Positions 8,150 to 16,018 of a stretch of 64,000 nucleotides of DNA are shown one piece after another. The notes beneath the pieces are model-generated. The model was not told where the DNA came from and did not search any database. It saw only the letters and a program-made list of their open reading frames with translations. How positions within the stretch are numbered: the first letter of the stretch is position 1; each line of letters opens with the position of its first letter. Source of the stretch: Marinobacterium lutimaris (GTDB lineage Bacteria > Pseudomonadota > Gammaproteobacteria > Pseudomonadales > Balneatricaceae); the NCBI RefSeq assembly GCF_900108065.1, contig NZ_FNVQ01000001.1, forward strand, positions 1,984,001 through 2,048,000. Reading direction: 5' to 3'. The position numbers and the translations under genes are program-made.

Positions 8150-9895
8150 ATGTCGAACAACGCTTACCAGAAATCTGGCCCTTTTGCCTTTCTGCTGAAA
8201 GAGCGAATCGTCGCCAAACCTGGCTTCAATCGCTGGCTGGTTCCCCCCGCCTCTATCGCGATCCACCTCTGCATCGGCTCGGTTTACGCCTGGAGCATCT
8301 TCAACCCGCCACTGGTGCGTCAGCATGGCGTTGTTGCCAGCGCCGCCGATGACTGGTCGCTGAGCTCGGTGGTCTGGATCTTCTCCACCGCTATCGTCTT
8401 TCTCGGTCTGGCGGCCGCGTTCGGCGGCAAATGGCTGGAAAAGGTCGGTCCACGTGCGGTCGGCTTTCTCGCCGCGATCCTCTGGGGCGGCGGCTTCCTG
8501 GTCGGTAGCCTGGGCATCATGCTGGACCAGCTCTGGCTGCTCTATCTGGGCTACGGCGCGCTGGGCGGCTGTGGTTTGGGGCTGGGTTACGTATCGCCGG
8601 TCAGTACACTGATCCGCTGGTTCCCGGACCGGCGCGGCATGGCCACCGGCATGGCGATCATGGGCTTTGGTGGCGGTGCGATGATTGGTGCACCACTGAA
8701 AACCTGGCTGCTGTCGGTGTTTTATGAAGCACCTCAATACCTGGGTAAAGTCGCCGATGTCAGCCTGATCACCGAGTCCGGCCGTCGCTTCGCCGAGGTT
8801 GCAGGCCAGAAGCTTGAAGTTGTCGTCGCCAGCGCCGCGGATATGGCTAACATGCCGATCCCCGGCCCTGAGGGCGTCTACGTGGTCAACACCGGTAACA
8901 CCGGCGTCGCCAGCGTCTTTCTGACCCTCGGTATCGTCTACTTTGTTGTGATGACCATCGCCGCCTTCTCTTACCGCGTGCCGCCCGAGGGCTGGAAGCC
9001 GGAAGGTTGGGAGCCGCCCAAGGCAGTCAGCGGCAAAAATCGTCTGATCAGCAACAACCACGTGCATATCGACCAGGCACTGAAAACACCTCAGTTCTAC
9101 CTGCTTTGGCTGGTGCTTTGCCTCAACGTGACCGCCGGCATCGGTGTGATCGGTGTGGCGAAAACGATGATGACCGAGATTTTCGGTACTACCTTACCCA
9201 ACATTGTTGATACCGGCTTCGCCGCCACCTACGTATTGATGATCAGTGTGTTCAACATGGTGGGCCGCTTCCTCTGGGCATCGACCTCCGATTTCATCGG
9301 CCGCAAGAACACCTTCCACTGCTTCTTTATCCTCGGCATGCTGCTGTATATCTCCATCCCCTTCTTCGCCGGTCAGGTAAGCAGCAATCCGTCGGTGGTC
9401 TGGCTGGTCCTGTTCTGCATCGCCACCATGGTGATCTTCACCATGTACGGCGGCGGCTTCGCGACGATTCCGGCCTATCTGGCGGATATCTTCGGCACCC
9501 TGCATGTGGGCGGCATCCACGGACGCCTGCTGACTGCATGGAGCACCGCCGGTGTTCTCGGCCCCTTTGCGATCACCCACCTGCGCGAAGTTTCGCTGCG
9601 AGATGCCATCGAATCCCTGGCCTACAAGGTTGATCCCGCTGTATTCCAGCAGACCTTTGGCGCCGGCGTAGACCAGCTGAATGCGCTGATCGCTTCCAAA
9701 ACAGTGACCCTGGGCCGTCTCATGGAGATCGCACCGGCCGGCACCATCGACCCGACGCCAGGACTCTACAACACCACCATGTATGCCATGGCAGGATTGC
9801 TGGTGATCGCGTTTATCGCTAACACCATGATCCGCAAGGTGTCTGAGAAGCATCACGTGGAAAATACGCACCCTGAGGAGGTGCCGGCAAGCTAA
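8150..9895 (+). CDS. MFS transporter of the OFA (oxalate/formate antiporter-like) family
   Basis: 581 aa from ATG 8150, with GGAG upstream; in-frame GTG 8012 is rejected because it would place the promoter inside the gene. The N-terminus (PASIAIHLCIGSVYAWSIFNPPL) and the loop GWFPDRRGMATGMAIMGFGGG-like region (RWFPDRRGMATGMAIMGFGG) are characteristic of OFA-type carriers. About 12 membrane segments are visible in two bundles. Length exceeds the usual 400-450 aa because of an insertion of roughly 100 residues in the first half (about 190-265). OFA proteins exchange or import small carboxylates such as formate, oxalate or lactate. The two-component system upstream probably regulates it through sigma-54. 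The exact substrate cannot be read from the sequence. Confidence 0.85.
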   Translation: MSNNAYQKSGPFAFLLKERIVAKPGFNRWLVPPASIAIHLCIGSVYAWSIFNPPLVRQHGVVASAADDWSLSSVVWIFSTAIVFLGLAAAFGGKWLEKVGPRAVGFLAAILWGGGFLVGSLGIMLDQLWLLYLGYGALGGCGLGLGYVSPVSTLIRWFPDRRGMATGMAIMGFGGGAMIGAPLKTWLLSVFYEAPQYLGKVADVSLITESGRRFAEVAGQKLEVVVASAADMANMPIPGPEGVYVVNTGNTGVASVFLTLGIVYFVVMTIAAFSYRVPPEGWKPEGWEPPKAVSGKNRLISNNHVHIDQALKTPQFYLLWLVLCLNVTAGIGVIGVAKTMMTEIFGTTLPNIVDTGFAATYVLMISVFNMVGRFLWASTSDFIGRKNTFHCFFILGMLLYISIPFFAGQVSSNPSVVWLVLFCIATMVIFTMYGGGFATIPAYLADIFGTLHVGGIHGRLLTAWSTAGVLGPFAITHLREVSLRDAIESLAYKVDPAVFQQTFGAGVDQLNALIASKTVTLGRLMEIAPAGTIDPTPGLYNTTMYAMAGLLVIAFIANTMIRKVSEKHHVENTHPEEVPAS

Positions 9896-9915
9896 CCGCC
9901 CGCTTCCCGACTAAC

Positions 9916-9947
9916 CAACAAGCCCGCCCTGCCCGGCGGGCTTGTTG
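9916..9947 (+). terminator. hairpin terminator after the MFS gene
   Basis: CAACAAGCCCGCC (9916-9928) pairs perfectly with GGCGGGCTTGTTG (9935-9947) around the loop CTGCCC. The stem begins 20 nt after the stop codon. The following T-run is poor. Confidence 0.75.
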
Positions 9948-10114
9948 CTGTATGGCGCTTGTTTCTAGCGCTGATTTTCAGTGTAAAACGAGCACATTCG
10001 GCCTGCATTTTGGAGGTCTCACGCCCCTGATTTAACGCTCACTTTTTAGCCATTCGCGCCGATATACCCCTATCCATGCCCCTCTATTAACTTCTTTGCG
10101 CCAGAGCCACGACG

Positions 10115-11197
10115 ATGATTATCAGTCAAAGCCAGATCAGCTTCAGCAGCAGCCATCAGCGCAGCGAGCGCACAACGCAAAGCGAATCTCTGGAGCTATA
10201 TCGCAGCGATGCCGCCGGCGTGGTGCGCCGCGTCTCCAATGACACCTCACCGGTCAATGGGGCCGCTCAGGTTGCCGCCGCCCATGGGGCAGAAATGGCC
10301 TCAGCGAAGACTGCGCCCGAGGCGCGAACCCTGACAGCAAAAGAGTCAGCGGTACCCGGCTCGGGGCAACAACTGACCGATCCCAGACTGAGACTGCAAG
10401 CGCTGCTGATTGCCATGCTCAGCGGACGAGAGATCGTGCTGTTCGATATGAACGACCTGAGTGTAAACAAGGATGGCCAGCCCCCAGCGGGCTATCCGAC
10501 CGAGATATCAGGTGATATAGCGGTGCCAGGCGCTACCGGTATGCGCTACGAATGGAACAGGCAGACAGAGATCAGTGAAGATAGCCGCTTTATCGCCGCC
10601 GGACGGGTGACCACCAACGACGGGGTCAGTTTCGATATCGGGCTGAACGTGAAGATGAGCTATCACAATATCGAGCACGAACGACTGGTGCTGACCGCCG
10701 GCGTGCAGTTGAAAGATCCGCTGGTGGTGAACTTCGATGCCAGCGCCGCTGAACTGAGCTCGCAACGGATCGCTTTCGATATAGATGCCGATGGCACGAA
10801 CGACAACATCAACCTGCTGGCACCCGGCAGCGGCTTTCTGATGCTGGACCGCAACGGGGACGGCATAGCCAATGATGGCATTGAGCTGTTTGGCGCCCTG
10901 AGCGGCAACGGATTTGCCGATCTCAGCAGCTATGATGAGGATGGCAACGGCTTTATCGATGCCGGTGACACGGTGTTCGGCGAGTTACAGATCTGGATCC
11001 GCAATGCCCAGGGTGAGGACGAGTACGCAAGCCTTGCAGAAAAAGGGATAGGCGCGCTCTACCTGGGATCGGTAGAAACACCCTTTTCACTCTATCAAAG
11101 CGGCACCGAGCTGCGTGGCGAAGTGCGCGCCACCGGGCTGTTTATCCGCGAAGACGGCAGCACCGGCAGCCTGCAGCAGATCGACCTGGTGGTCTGA
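10115..11197 (+). CDS. conserved hypothetical protein with calcium-binding EF-hand-like loops
   Basis: 360 aa from ATG 10115. There is no signal peptide; the first 100 residues are Ser/Gln/Ala-rich and low in complexity. The C-terminal part carries acidic Asx loops typical of bacterial dockerin/EF-hand-like repeats: DIDADGTNDN, LDRNGDGIANDGIELFG and YDEDGNGFIDAGDTVFGELQIW (about 225-300). Similar proteins are common in Vibrio- and Pseudomonas-type genomes but have no assigned function. Calcium binding is an inference from the loops. It is convergent with the nif-linked DUF3144 gene, only 27 nt separating the stops. Confidence 0.8.
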   Translation: MIISQSQISFSSSHQRSERTTQSESLELYRSDAAGVVRRVSNDTSPVNGAAQVAAAHGAEMASAKTAPEARTLTAKESAVPGSGQQLTDPRLRLQALLIAMLSGREIVLFDMNDLSVNKDGQPPAGYPTEISGDIAVPGATGMRYEWNRQTEISEDSRFIAAGRVTTNDGVSFDIGLNVKMSYHNIEHERLVLTAGVQLKDPLVVNFDASAAELSSQRIAFDIDADGTNDNINLLAPGSGFLMLDRNGDGIANDGIELFGALSGNGFADLSSYDEDGNGFIDAGDTVFGELQIWIRNAQGEDEYASLAEKGIGALYLGSVETPFSLYQSGTELRGEVRATGLFIREDGSTGSLQQIDLVV

Positions 11198-11224
11198 ACC
11201 ACCCGGGCGATCCGTCACACGGGA

Positions 11225-11548
11225 TCAGTGCGCGGTTTCCGCCTGCTGATCTTCAGCTATCCCCATGTACTCTTCAAAGTTGGCGATGTAATCCATCAGG
11301 TTGCCATCGTAGAGCTTGCGGAAACGATCGGAGAAATACTCCACCGCCTTATCGCGCTTGCCGGCCAGTTCGTCCGCATTAGTCACGCTGCTGGCGGCGA
11401 TATAGGCGTTATAGCGCGCGGCTGCATAGATAAACGCTACGCCCATCTTGTGCTCGCCCTGCTTGGCGGCCATCTCGTTGGCGATCTCGATCAGCTTGTT
11501 GGTGGTTTCAACGAACTCATCGTCAAACAGATTCTCTTCAGCACTCAT
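11225..11548 (-). CDS. DUF3144-family protein, last gene of the nif block
   Basis: 107 aa, start ATG 11548 with GGAG 8 nt upstream. It is acidic and helical, with the core FIYAAARYNAYIAASS and a C-terminal FEEYMGIAEDQ segment, which I match to the DUF3144 family of small proteins. It overlaps the end of the 66-aa gene upstream by 11 nt, so it is probably co-transcribed with the nifB operon. No cofactor-binding motif is visible. A role in nitrogen fixation is suggested only by context. Confidence 0.7.
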   Translation of the reverse strand: MSAEENLFDDEFVETTNKLIEIANEMAAKQGEHKMGVAFIYAAARYNAYIAASSVTNADELAGKRDKAVEYFSDRFRKLYDGNLMDYIANFEEYMGIAEDQQAETAH

Positions 11549-11738
11549 CGTGATTCTCCATCAGTTTGCGTTGAAAAATAGACTGGCGACCGATCGACAG
11601 ATGGCGGTGGCGGCAGTAGCGCCCCGCCGCCATCAACATGGCGACCCTGGCGATGCCGCGGCCAAAGCCGCCGCTGGAAAGATCAGCAAACTGGTCCAAC
11701 GCCTGCTCGCTGTTTTCCCGTGATGTCAGTGCTTTCAT
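11538..11738 (-). CDS. 66-aa hypothetical protein in the nif operon
   Basis: ATG 11738 is preceded by a near-perfect GGAGG 8 nt upstream, which decides the start over the in-frame ATG 11747. The protein starts MKALTSRENSEQALDQFADL, then has a Gly/Arg-rich turn (SSGGFGRGIARVA) and a basic Cys/His stretch (GRYCRHRHLSIGR). It overlaps the next gene by 11 nt and follows bolA by 29 nt, consistent with operon membership. I do not recognise the family. The CRHRH cluster could bind a metal, but that is speculative. Confidence 0.6.
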   Translation of the reverse strand: MKALTSRENSEQALDQFADLSSGGFGRGIARVAMLMAAGRYCRHRHLSIGRQSIFQRKLMENHDEC

Positions 11739-11767
11739 GCTGAGCACCTCCGAAAGTTACCCGGCAA

Positions 11768-12034
11768 TCAGCACTCGAGCTGCACCAGGTGGGTATTCTG
11801 CAATTCGGCAAACTGCGCCGGCGTATAGGCCTTGATCGTGAGCGCGTGCAGGCGCCCCGTCTTCAGCTGGGTTTGAAACAAAGCGAGCACCAATTTCTGA
11901 CGCTGCATCAGATTTTGTCCTTCGAAGGTGTCGCTAATGATGGCGAGGGTAAAACTGCACTCCTCACCACTGACATCGATCTCTGCGTCGGGCAGCGCCT
12001 GCTGGATGATCGCTTCGATTTCACTGGTCTCCAT
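11768..12034 (-). CDS. BolA/IbaG-family protein
   Basis: 88 aa, start ATG 12034 overlapping the glutaredoxin stop (TGATG) and preceded by GGAGG. The BolA fold is recognisable from IIQQALPDAEIDVSG, the central QRQKLVLALF and the C-terminal GRLHALTIKAYTPAQF with its conserved His. BolA proteins form [2Fe-2S]-bridged heterodimers with CGFS monothiol glutaredoxins, and such a glutaredoxin is encoded immediately upstream and coupled to it. In this nif operon the pair probably supports Fe-S trafficking for nitrogenase; that is context-based inference. Confidence 0.85.
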   Translation of the reverse strand: METSEIEAIIQQALPDAEIDVSGEECSFTLAIISDTFEGQNLMQRQKLVLALFQTQLKTGRLHALTIKAYTPAQFAELQNTHLVQLEC

Positions 12035-12351
12035 CAGGCACCTCCGGCGGATTCAAGCATCGGTTGCAGGCTGCCGTCTTCAATCATCGCCACGATCACA
12101 TCACTGCCACCGACCAGTTCACCGCCGATAAACAGCTGCGGAAAAGTCGGCCAGTTAGAGACGCTGGGCAGCTTTTCGCGGATAAACGGCGCTTCCAGCA
12201 CATTGACGAAGGCGTAGCCCTTGCCGGTGGTTTTCAGCGCTTCTACCGCATTGCGTGAGAAACCGCACTTGGGATCTTCCGGCGTGCCTTTCATGTAGAG
12301 CAGTACAGGGTTATCGGACAGCTGCTTACGGATCTTGTCTTCGGTTGTCAT
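12034..12351 (-). CDS. monothiol (CGFS) glutaredoxin, nif-associated
   Basis: 105 aa, start ATG 12351 with GAGGGA upstream. The active-site motif is CGFS (Cys29), with WPTFPQLFIGGELVGG for glutathione and Fe-S binding. This is the Grx4/GrxD class, which carries glutathione-ligated [2Fe-2S] clusters rather than reducing disulfides. Nif-specific Grx genes follow nifQ/rhdN in Azotobacter, so the placement matches. It is translationally coupled to the BolA gene. Confidence 0.9.
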   Translation of the reverse strand: MTTEDKIRKQLSDNPVLLYMKGTPEDPKCGFSRNAVEALKTTGKGYAFVNVLEAPFIREKLPSVSNWPTFPQLFIGGELVGGSDVIVAMIEDGSLQPMLESAGGA

Positions 12352-12366
12352 GATGCATCCCTCGGT

Positions 12367-13098
12367 TTATTGGCCCACGGCCTGACGATGCGTGGCCATC
12401 AGCAGTTTCATAATCTCGCGGCTACCGGCCACCTCGACGGCAAGAAAGCCATCCAGGGTTTTCAGACCAGTATCCGCACCCCCGGCCAGCAGCATCTCGA
12501 CCATTTCGCGCCGGCCCGCCGAAGCTGCCCAGATCAGCGGTGTCGCGCCGTTGGCGTTCTGATTATCAAGATCAACACCCTCACCGATCAGCAGGCTGAC
12601 GGTGGCTGAATCCCCCGACCGCACCGCAAACCAGAGTGCGTTGTTGCCATCATCGTTGCGCCGGTTTACATCGGCACCTACAGCGATCAGGCGGCTGACT
12701 TCAAGGCTGTCGCCGCGGTGTGACGCCTGCATCAGCGACGTCATACCGTATTCACCGGCCTGATCCTGATTCTGCTCTGCGCTCATCTGCCTCACTCCAA
12801 GTAGGGGTAACCAGGCCCGGTAGCCGCCATCGATACTGAAACTGCGGCTGAAGCCAAAATCGCGGAACATCCTTGCCATTTCGATACTGCGGCTTCCATC
12901 TTCGCAGTAGATCAACATCAATCGGGACGGCTCGACCCGGGTCAGCAGGCGCCCGAGCACCCGGTCATCCAGATGCATCGCGAACGGATGCCGGGAATCC
13001 TCGTAGCAGTCCAGCTCCCGCATATCCAGCAGGTAGGCCGGCTCTTCCTTCAACAGCTGTTCAGCGGAGCGTATATCCATCTTCAGTAACTCACCCAT
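12367..13098 (-). CDS. rhodanese-ankyrin fusion protein (RhdN-like)
   Basis: 243 aa. ATG 13098 is chosen because GGGAGG lies 6 nt upstream; it overlaps the preceding gene by 8 nt. Residues 1-95 are a rhodanese domain with the active-site loop CEDGSRS (Cys65), so sulfurtransferase chemistry is plausible. Residues about 115-235 are ankyrin repeats (GMTSLMQASHRGD, DDGNNALWFAVRSGD, NGATPLIWAASAGRREMVEM). An rhdN gene occupies the same place in the Azotobacter nif region. Probable role: sulfur delivery or protein interaction during nitrogenase cofactor assembly. Confidence 0.85.
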   Translation of the reverse strand: MGELLKMDIRSAEQLLKEEPAYLLDMRELDCYEDSRHPFAMHLDDRVLGRLLTRVEPSRLMLIYCEDGSRSIEMARMFRDFGFSRSFSIDGGYRAWLPLLGVRQMSAEQNQDQAGEYGMTSLMQASHRGDSLEVSRLIAVGADVNRRNDDGNNALWFAVRSGDSATVSLLIGEGVDLDNQNANGATPLIWAASAGRREMVEMLLAGGADTGLKTLDGFLAVEVAGSREIMKLLMATHRQAVGQ

Positions 13099-14695
13099 CG
13101 ACAGCCTCCCGAAGGTGGTGGTAACCGGATAATCCGCTGACCCGCTCATCTCTCAGCCCCATACCGGCGGCAAAACCGTAGATCGCCTGGAACTGCTCGC
13201 CCTCAAGACCGAGTAGCTGATGCACGGCATCGTCAAAAAAGCAGCCGATACCGGTGCCGTTGAGCCCCAGTGCGGTGGCAGCCAGGTAGAGGTTCTGCCC
13301 CAGCATGCCCGCTTCGCGATAAAGCTGTTGGTAGGCCGCGAGGCCATCCTGCAGCAACGGGTCCTGATACTCGGCGATCATCATCAGCGTTACGGCGCTG
13401 GCGGCGGCAATCATCTGGTTACAGCAGAGCTGCGCCGCCAGTTTGCGCGTGTTCGCCGTCTTCAGATGGATCAGACGCAGATCATCGTTGAGGTAAACAT
13501 CGCTGGTGTCGGGCCAGCGCGTCATCGTCGTCTCTCTCAGCAGGACCGCTCCGCTATCCGAGCGCGGCATCAGGTAGAGGCCGGGCTCCAGGCCTTCCAC
13601 GTTATGCACAAACAGCAGCAGGTGCAGACGAGCGGGATCAAACTGCATGCGGCTGGCACCGGATACCAGCGGTTTGAGCAGTGCGGCAAACTCGTCGTAA
13701 CCAAGCCTGCGCTGATGGTCATAGCCCTGGGCGCTGCGCCTTGAGATCAATGTCTGCCTGGCATTAAGTGGGGCTTCCCGCAGTGTTTCAGAGCCAGTAG
13801 GTGCCCGGACAAGACTCGCACTGACGTTGGTATCCAGCCGCTCCGCCATCGCTTTGCACGCTTTCCAGCGTTGTAACGGCCTGGGCCCAAGGCGTGAAGG
13901 TACGCCCTGCCAGTTAGGCGCCTCGCGACAGACCTTGGCGAGGCGGGCGTAGTCCTCTGAACGGCCTTTAAAGGTAAGCAACCATTCGGGATGCTCAGGT
14001 TCTACACCGTCAAACTCCGCCCGATCTATGCCGCAAAGTGCCGCCAGCCGCTCTCGCCCCGTATCGACCAGCTCCAGCTCCCATCCCTGCAGTGCTGCGG
14101 ACGCCTGGCACTGAGCCAGCTGATGACCGCTATCGAGCAGACAGTAGCGCAGGCTGCGCTCGCCGTACTTCCAGGCCTCGCGCTGCAACACGGAGGTCTG
14201 TATCAGCGACACGGCAGTGACGCTCTCTGCCTGCAGCTCCAGGCGCTGTTCCAGACAATGACTGAGCACGTCGTAGTGATACACACCGGCTGGCCAGTTC
14301 GAACCCGCGGGTAACAGCAGATAAAGCTCACCAGGATGCAGGTTGCCGCTGGAAGGATTCGCCCTCAGCGACCAACGATCCGGGCCAAACACCTTCCAGG
14401 CGGTAAGGCCCGCAGCGTAGCGCAGAAACGCGGACAGGGATTCCAGCGTCAATGGCTGAGACTCAAGCTGACCCGCAAAAAGCACCCCGGCATCTGGCGC
14501 ATCAGCCCTGTCATCGGGCAACGGCAGTGCCAGTTTCGGCGCGCCCTCAAAGGAGCGAAATACGTTAGGCTGGTCGTCCCAGTCCAGAGTTTCGGGCCCC
14601 GGCGCGTACCCCTCCAGGCGGTGCTTGCTCAGTTGGTGATAAGCACCGAGCTGCTCCATGGCGGTCTGTTCGGCGGTCGCAGTGATGGCAGCCAT
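13091..14695 (-). CDS. SagB/nitroreductase-type oxidoreductase in the nif operon
   Basis: 534 aa. ATG 14695 has GGAGGAG upstream and sits 4 nt after the nifQ stop; longer in-frame starts inside nifQ are rejected. The protein appears to hold two nitroreductase-like halves: an N-terminal one (YAAGLTAWKVFG, RANPSSGNLHPGELYLLL, about 95-290) and a C-terminal one (RRSAQGYDHQRRLGYDEF to TGIGCFFDDAVHQLLGL, about 325-525). This is the SagB-type dehydrogenase architecture, normally FMN-dependent. Related genes lie in nif clusters of some Pseudomonas strains. The substrate is unknown; SagB relatives also make azoline-derived peptides, but no precursor peptide was recognised here. Confidence 0.82.
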   Translation of the reverse strand: MAAITATAEQTAMEQLGAYHQLSKHRLEGYAPGPETLDWDDQPNVFRSFEGAPKLALPLPDDRADAPDAGVLFAGQLESQPLTLESLSAFLRYAAGLTAWKVFGPDRWSLRANPSSGNLHPGELYLLLPAGSNWPAGVYHYDVLSHCLEQRLELQAESVTAVSLIQTSVLQREAWKYGERSLRYCLLDSGHQLAQCQASAALQGWELELVDTGRERLAALCGIDRAEFDGVEPEHPEWLLTFKGRSEDYARLAKVCREAPNWQGVPSRLGPRPLQRWKACKAMAERLDTNVSASLVRAPTGSETLREAPLNARQTLISRRSAQGYDHQRRLGYDEFAALLKPLVSGASRMQFDPARLHLLLFVHNVEGLEPGLYLMPRSDSGAVLLRETTMTRWPDTSDVYLNDDLRLIHLKTANTRKLAAQLCCNQMIAAASAVTLMMIAEYQDPLLQDGLAAYQQLYREAGMLGQNLYLAATALGLNGTGIGCFFDDAVHQLLGLEGEQFQAIYGFAAGMGLRDERVSGLSGYHHLREAVDG

Positions 14696-14699
14696 GTCG

Positions 14700-15296
14700 T
14701 CACTCCTCCGGCCCAAAACATTCGGCATAGGCGCTGCATTGGTCGCAGCTCGGTGCGCGGCAGACATAACCGCCACCACGTTCGCAAAGTTGCTTGTAGA
14801 AGAATCGTTTCCACTTCATATCTCGGTCGTTAAGCGCTTTTAACGCCGGGTAAGCCCGTTGCATCAGATCGCTCAGCTCGCTGCGATCAGGCAATCCAAG
14901 ATCACGCCAGAGGTGATCGCCGCCCAGGCAGGCGGTGGCGATAATCAACGACAGCTCAACCGGTGCCGCCGGGCTGCGGAAATCCTCGAGCAGCTCGACA
15001 AGTTCGATACGCTCATCGTCACGTATGCGCATCAGCTCTTCGCGCAGATCGGAGCGGGTTTGTATCAGATGCTTTTCCGCTGGATCAGCCGCGATAAGGT
15101 CGCTGTCGTCAGCAAAATGCCGCTCGATCAAGCGAGCAAACTGTTCTGCCTCCAACCCCAGATTCAGGGGCAGGCAGCCGACCCCGCGACGGGGACCGAG
15201 TATTAGGTGAGCGAGATGACGGTCGGTTTCTCCACCCGCCGCGACCGCCATCAATCGCTCTAACTGGTTCTGTGTCTGCACTGCTACCATCGCCAT
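14700..15296 (-). CDS. nifQ: NifQ, molybdenum donor for FeMo-cofactor synthesis
   Basis: 198 aa. ATG 15296 overlaps the nifO stop as TGATG and has GGAG upstream. The diagnostic C-terminal motif C-x4-C-x2-C-x5-C is present (CRAPSCDQCSAYAEC); in NifQ it ligates an Fe-S/Mo-Fe-S cluster used to deliver molybdenum during FeMo-co assembly. The order nifB-fdxN-nifO-nifQ is that of Azotobacter vinelandii. The remainder of the protein is helical and less conserved, as is usual. Confidence 0.92.
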   Translation of the reverse strand: MAMVAVQTQNQLERLMAVAAGGETDRHLAHLILGPRRGVGCLPLNLGLEAEQFARLIERHFADDSDLIAADPAEKHLIQTRSDLREELMRIRDDERIELVELLEDFRSPAAPVELSLIIATACLGGDHLWRDLGLPDRSELSDLMQRAYPALKALNDRDMKWKRFFYKQLCERGGGYVCRAPSCDQCSAYAECFGPEE

Positions 15297-15718
15297 CAGC
15301 CCGACTCCGCTCTGCACGCATCGCTGCTGTGGCTCTTGGGACAGGTTTCGATATCCTCATCGGGGAGCCGCTCAAGACCGATCAATCGATCGATCTGCTC
15401 GGCGTCGAAACCCTGCAGACACTGCCCGCTGACTTCCATCAACGGACGTCGAATAAGTAGCGGATCGGCGCAAAGCTGCGCCAACACCGCTTCGGGATCC
15501 TTGAGGTCAAGCGCCAGTTTGCCCGCCTTAAGATCCGGATGACTCTTGTTGATCCAGCCTGACACCTCGGTGCCGAGATAGGGGCGAAGGCTTTCTGGTG
15601 ACCAGTCTGCGGTCAGCAGGTTGCGGGCATCGAGTGAATGCCCCGCCTCCTGCAGCAGCCGCTTCTGCTTGCGGTTGTTTATACAACCGGGCTTTTCGTA
15701 GAAGACCACCTCAGCCAT
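15296..15718 (-). CDS. nifO: NifO, ArsC-like nitrogenase-associated protein
   Basis: 140 aa from ATG 15718; the frame is open further upstream but that part overlaps fdxN. The thioredoxin-like ArsC fold is seen in VVFYEKPGCINNRKQKRLL (Cys12) and LLIRRPLMEV. In Azotobacter, NifO lies between fdxN and nifQ and affects molybdenum/nitrate partitioning in nitrogenase maturation. Its stop is fused to the nifQ start. Arsenate reductase activity is not implied. Confidence 0.88.
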   Translation of the reverse strand: MAEVVFYEKPGCINNRKQKRLLQEAGHSLDARNLLTADWSPESLRPYLGTEVSGWINKSHPDLKAGKLALDLKDPEAVLAQLCADPLLIRRPLMEVSGQCLQGFDAEQIDRLIGLERLPDEDIETCPKSHSSDACRAESG

Positions 15719-15729
15719 CGCGTCGCCCC

Positions 15730-16008
15730 TTATCGTGCCTGGATCTCGGCCATCGCTTTTTCCATCATTTCCGGCGGAATCCCGGTGAGGGAACCGGCCG
15801 GGTTCACCGCCTCGCCAGCAGCATCGAGGATCGCGCCTTCGATCGGGCAGATACTCGCGCACTGAGGATCGGCGTGATCGCCCTCGCACTCGGTGCACTT
15901 TTTCGCATCGATCATGAAGTGCGGCTTGGCGTCGTAGATCGCGTCTGACGGGCATACATCGAGGCAGGCCCAGCAGTTAACGCAGCTTTCGATAATGCTA
16001 AGAGACAT
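15730..16008 (-). CDS. fdxN: FdxN-type 2[4Fe-4S] ferredoxin
   Basis: 92 aa. Two cluster motifs are present: CVNCWACLDVCP, and CTECEGDHADPQCASICP with the longer C-x2-C-x8-C-x3-C spacing typical of nif/fix ferredoxins. It starts 10 nt after nifB. In Azotobacter FdxN supplies electrons to NifB and FeMo-co biosynthesis. The C-terminal helix (IPPEMMEKAMAEIQAR) follows the second cluster. Confidence 0.92.
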   Translation of the reverse strand: MSLSIIESCVNCWACLDVCPSDAIYDAKPHFMIDAKKCTECEGDHADPQCASICPIEGAILDAAGEAVNPAGSLTGIPPEMMEKAMAEIQAR

Positions 16009-16018
16009 GGCTACCTCC

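Noticed and set aside
13091-14695. A ribosomal peptide (azoline) biosynthesis cluster suggested by the SagB-type enzyme
   Set aside because: No cyclodehydratase (SagC/D-like) gene or precursor peptide is nearby; the neighbours are all nif accessory genes.
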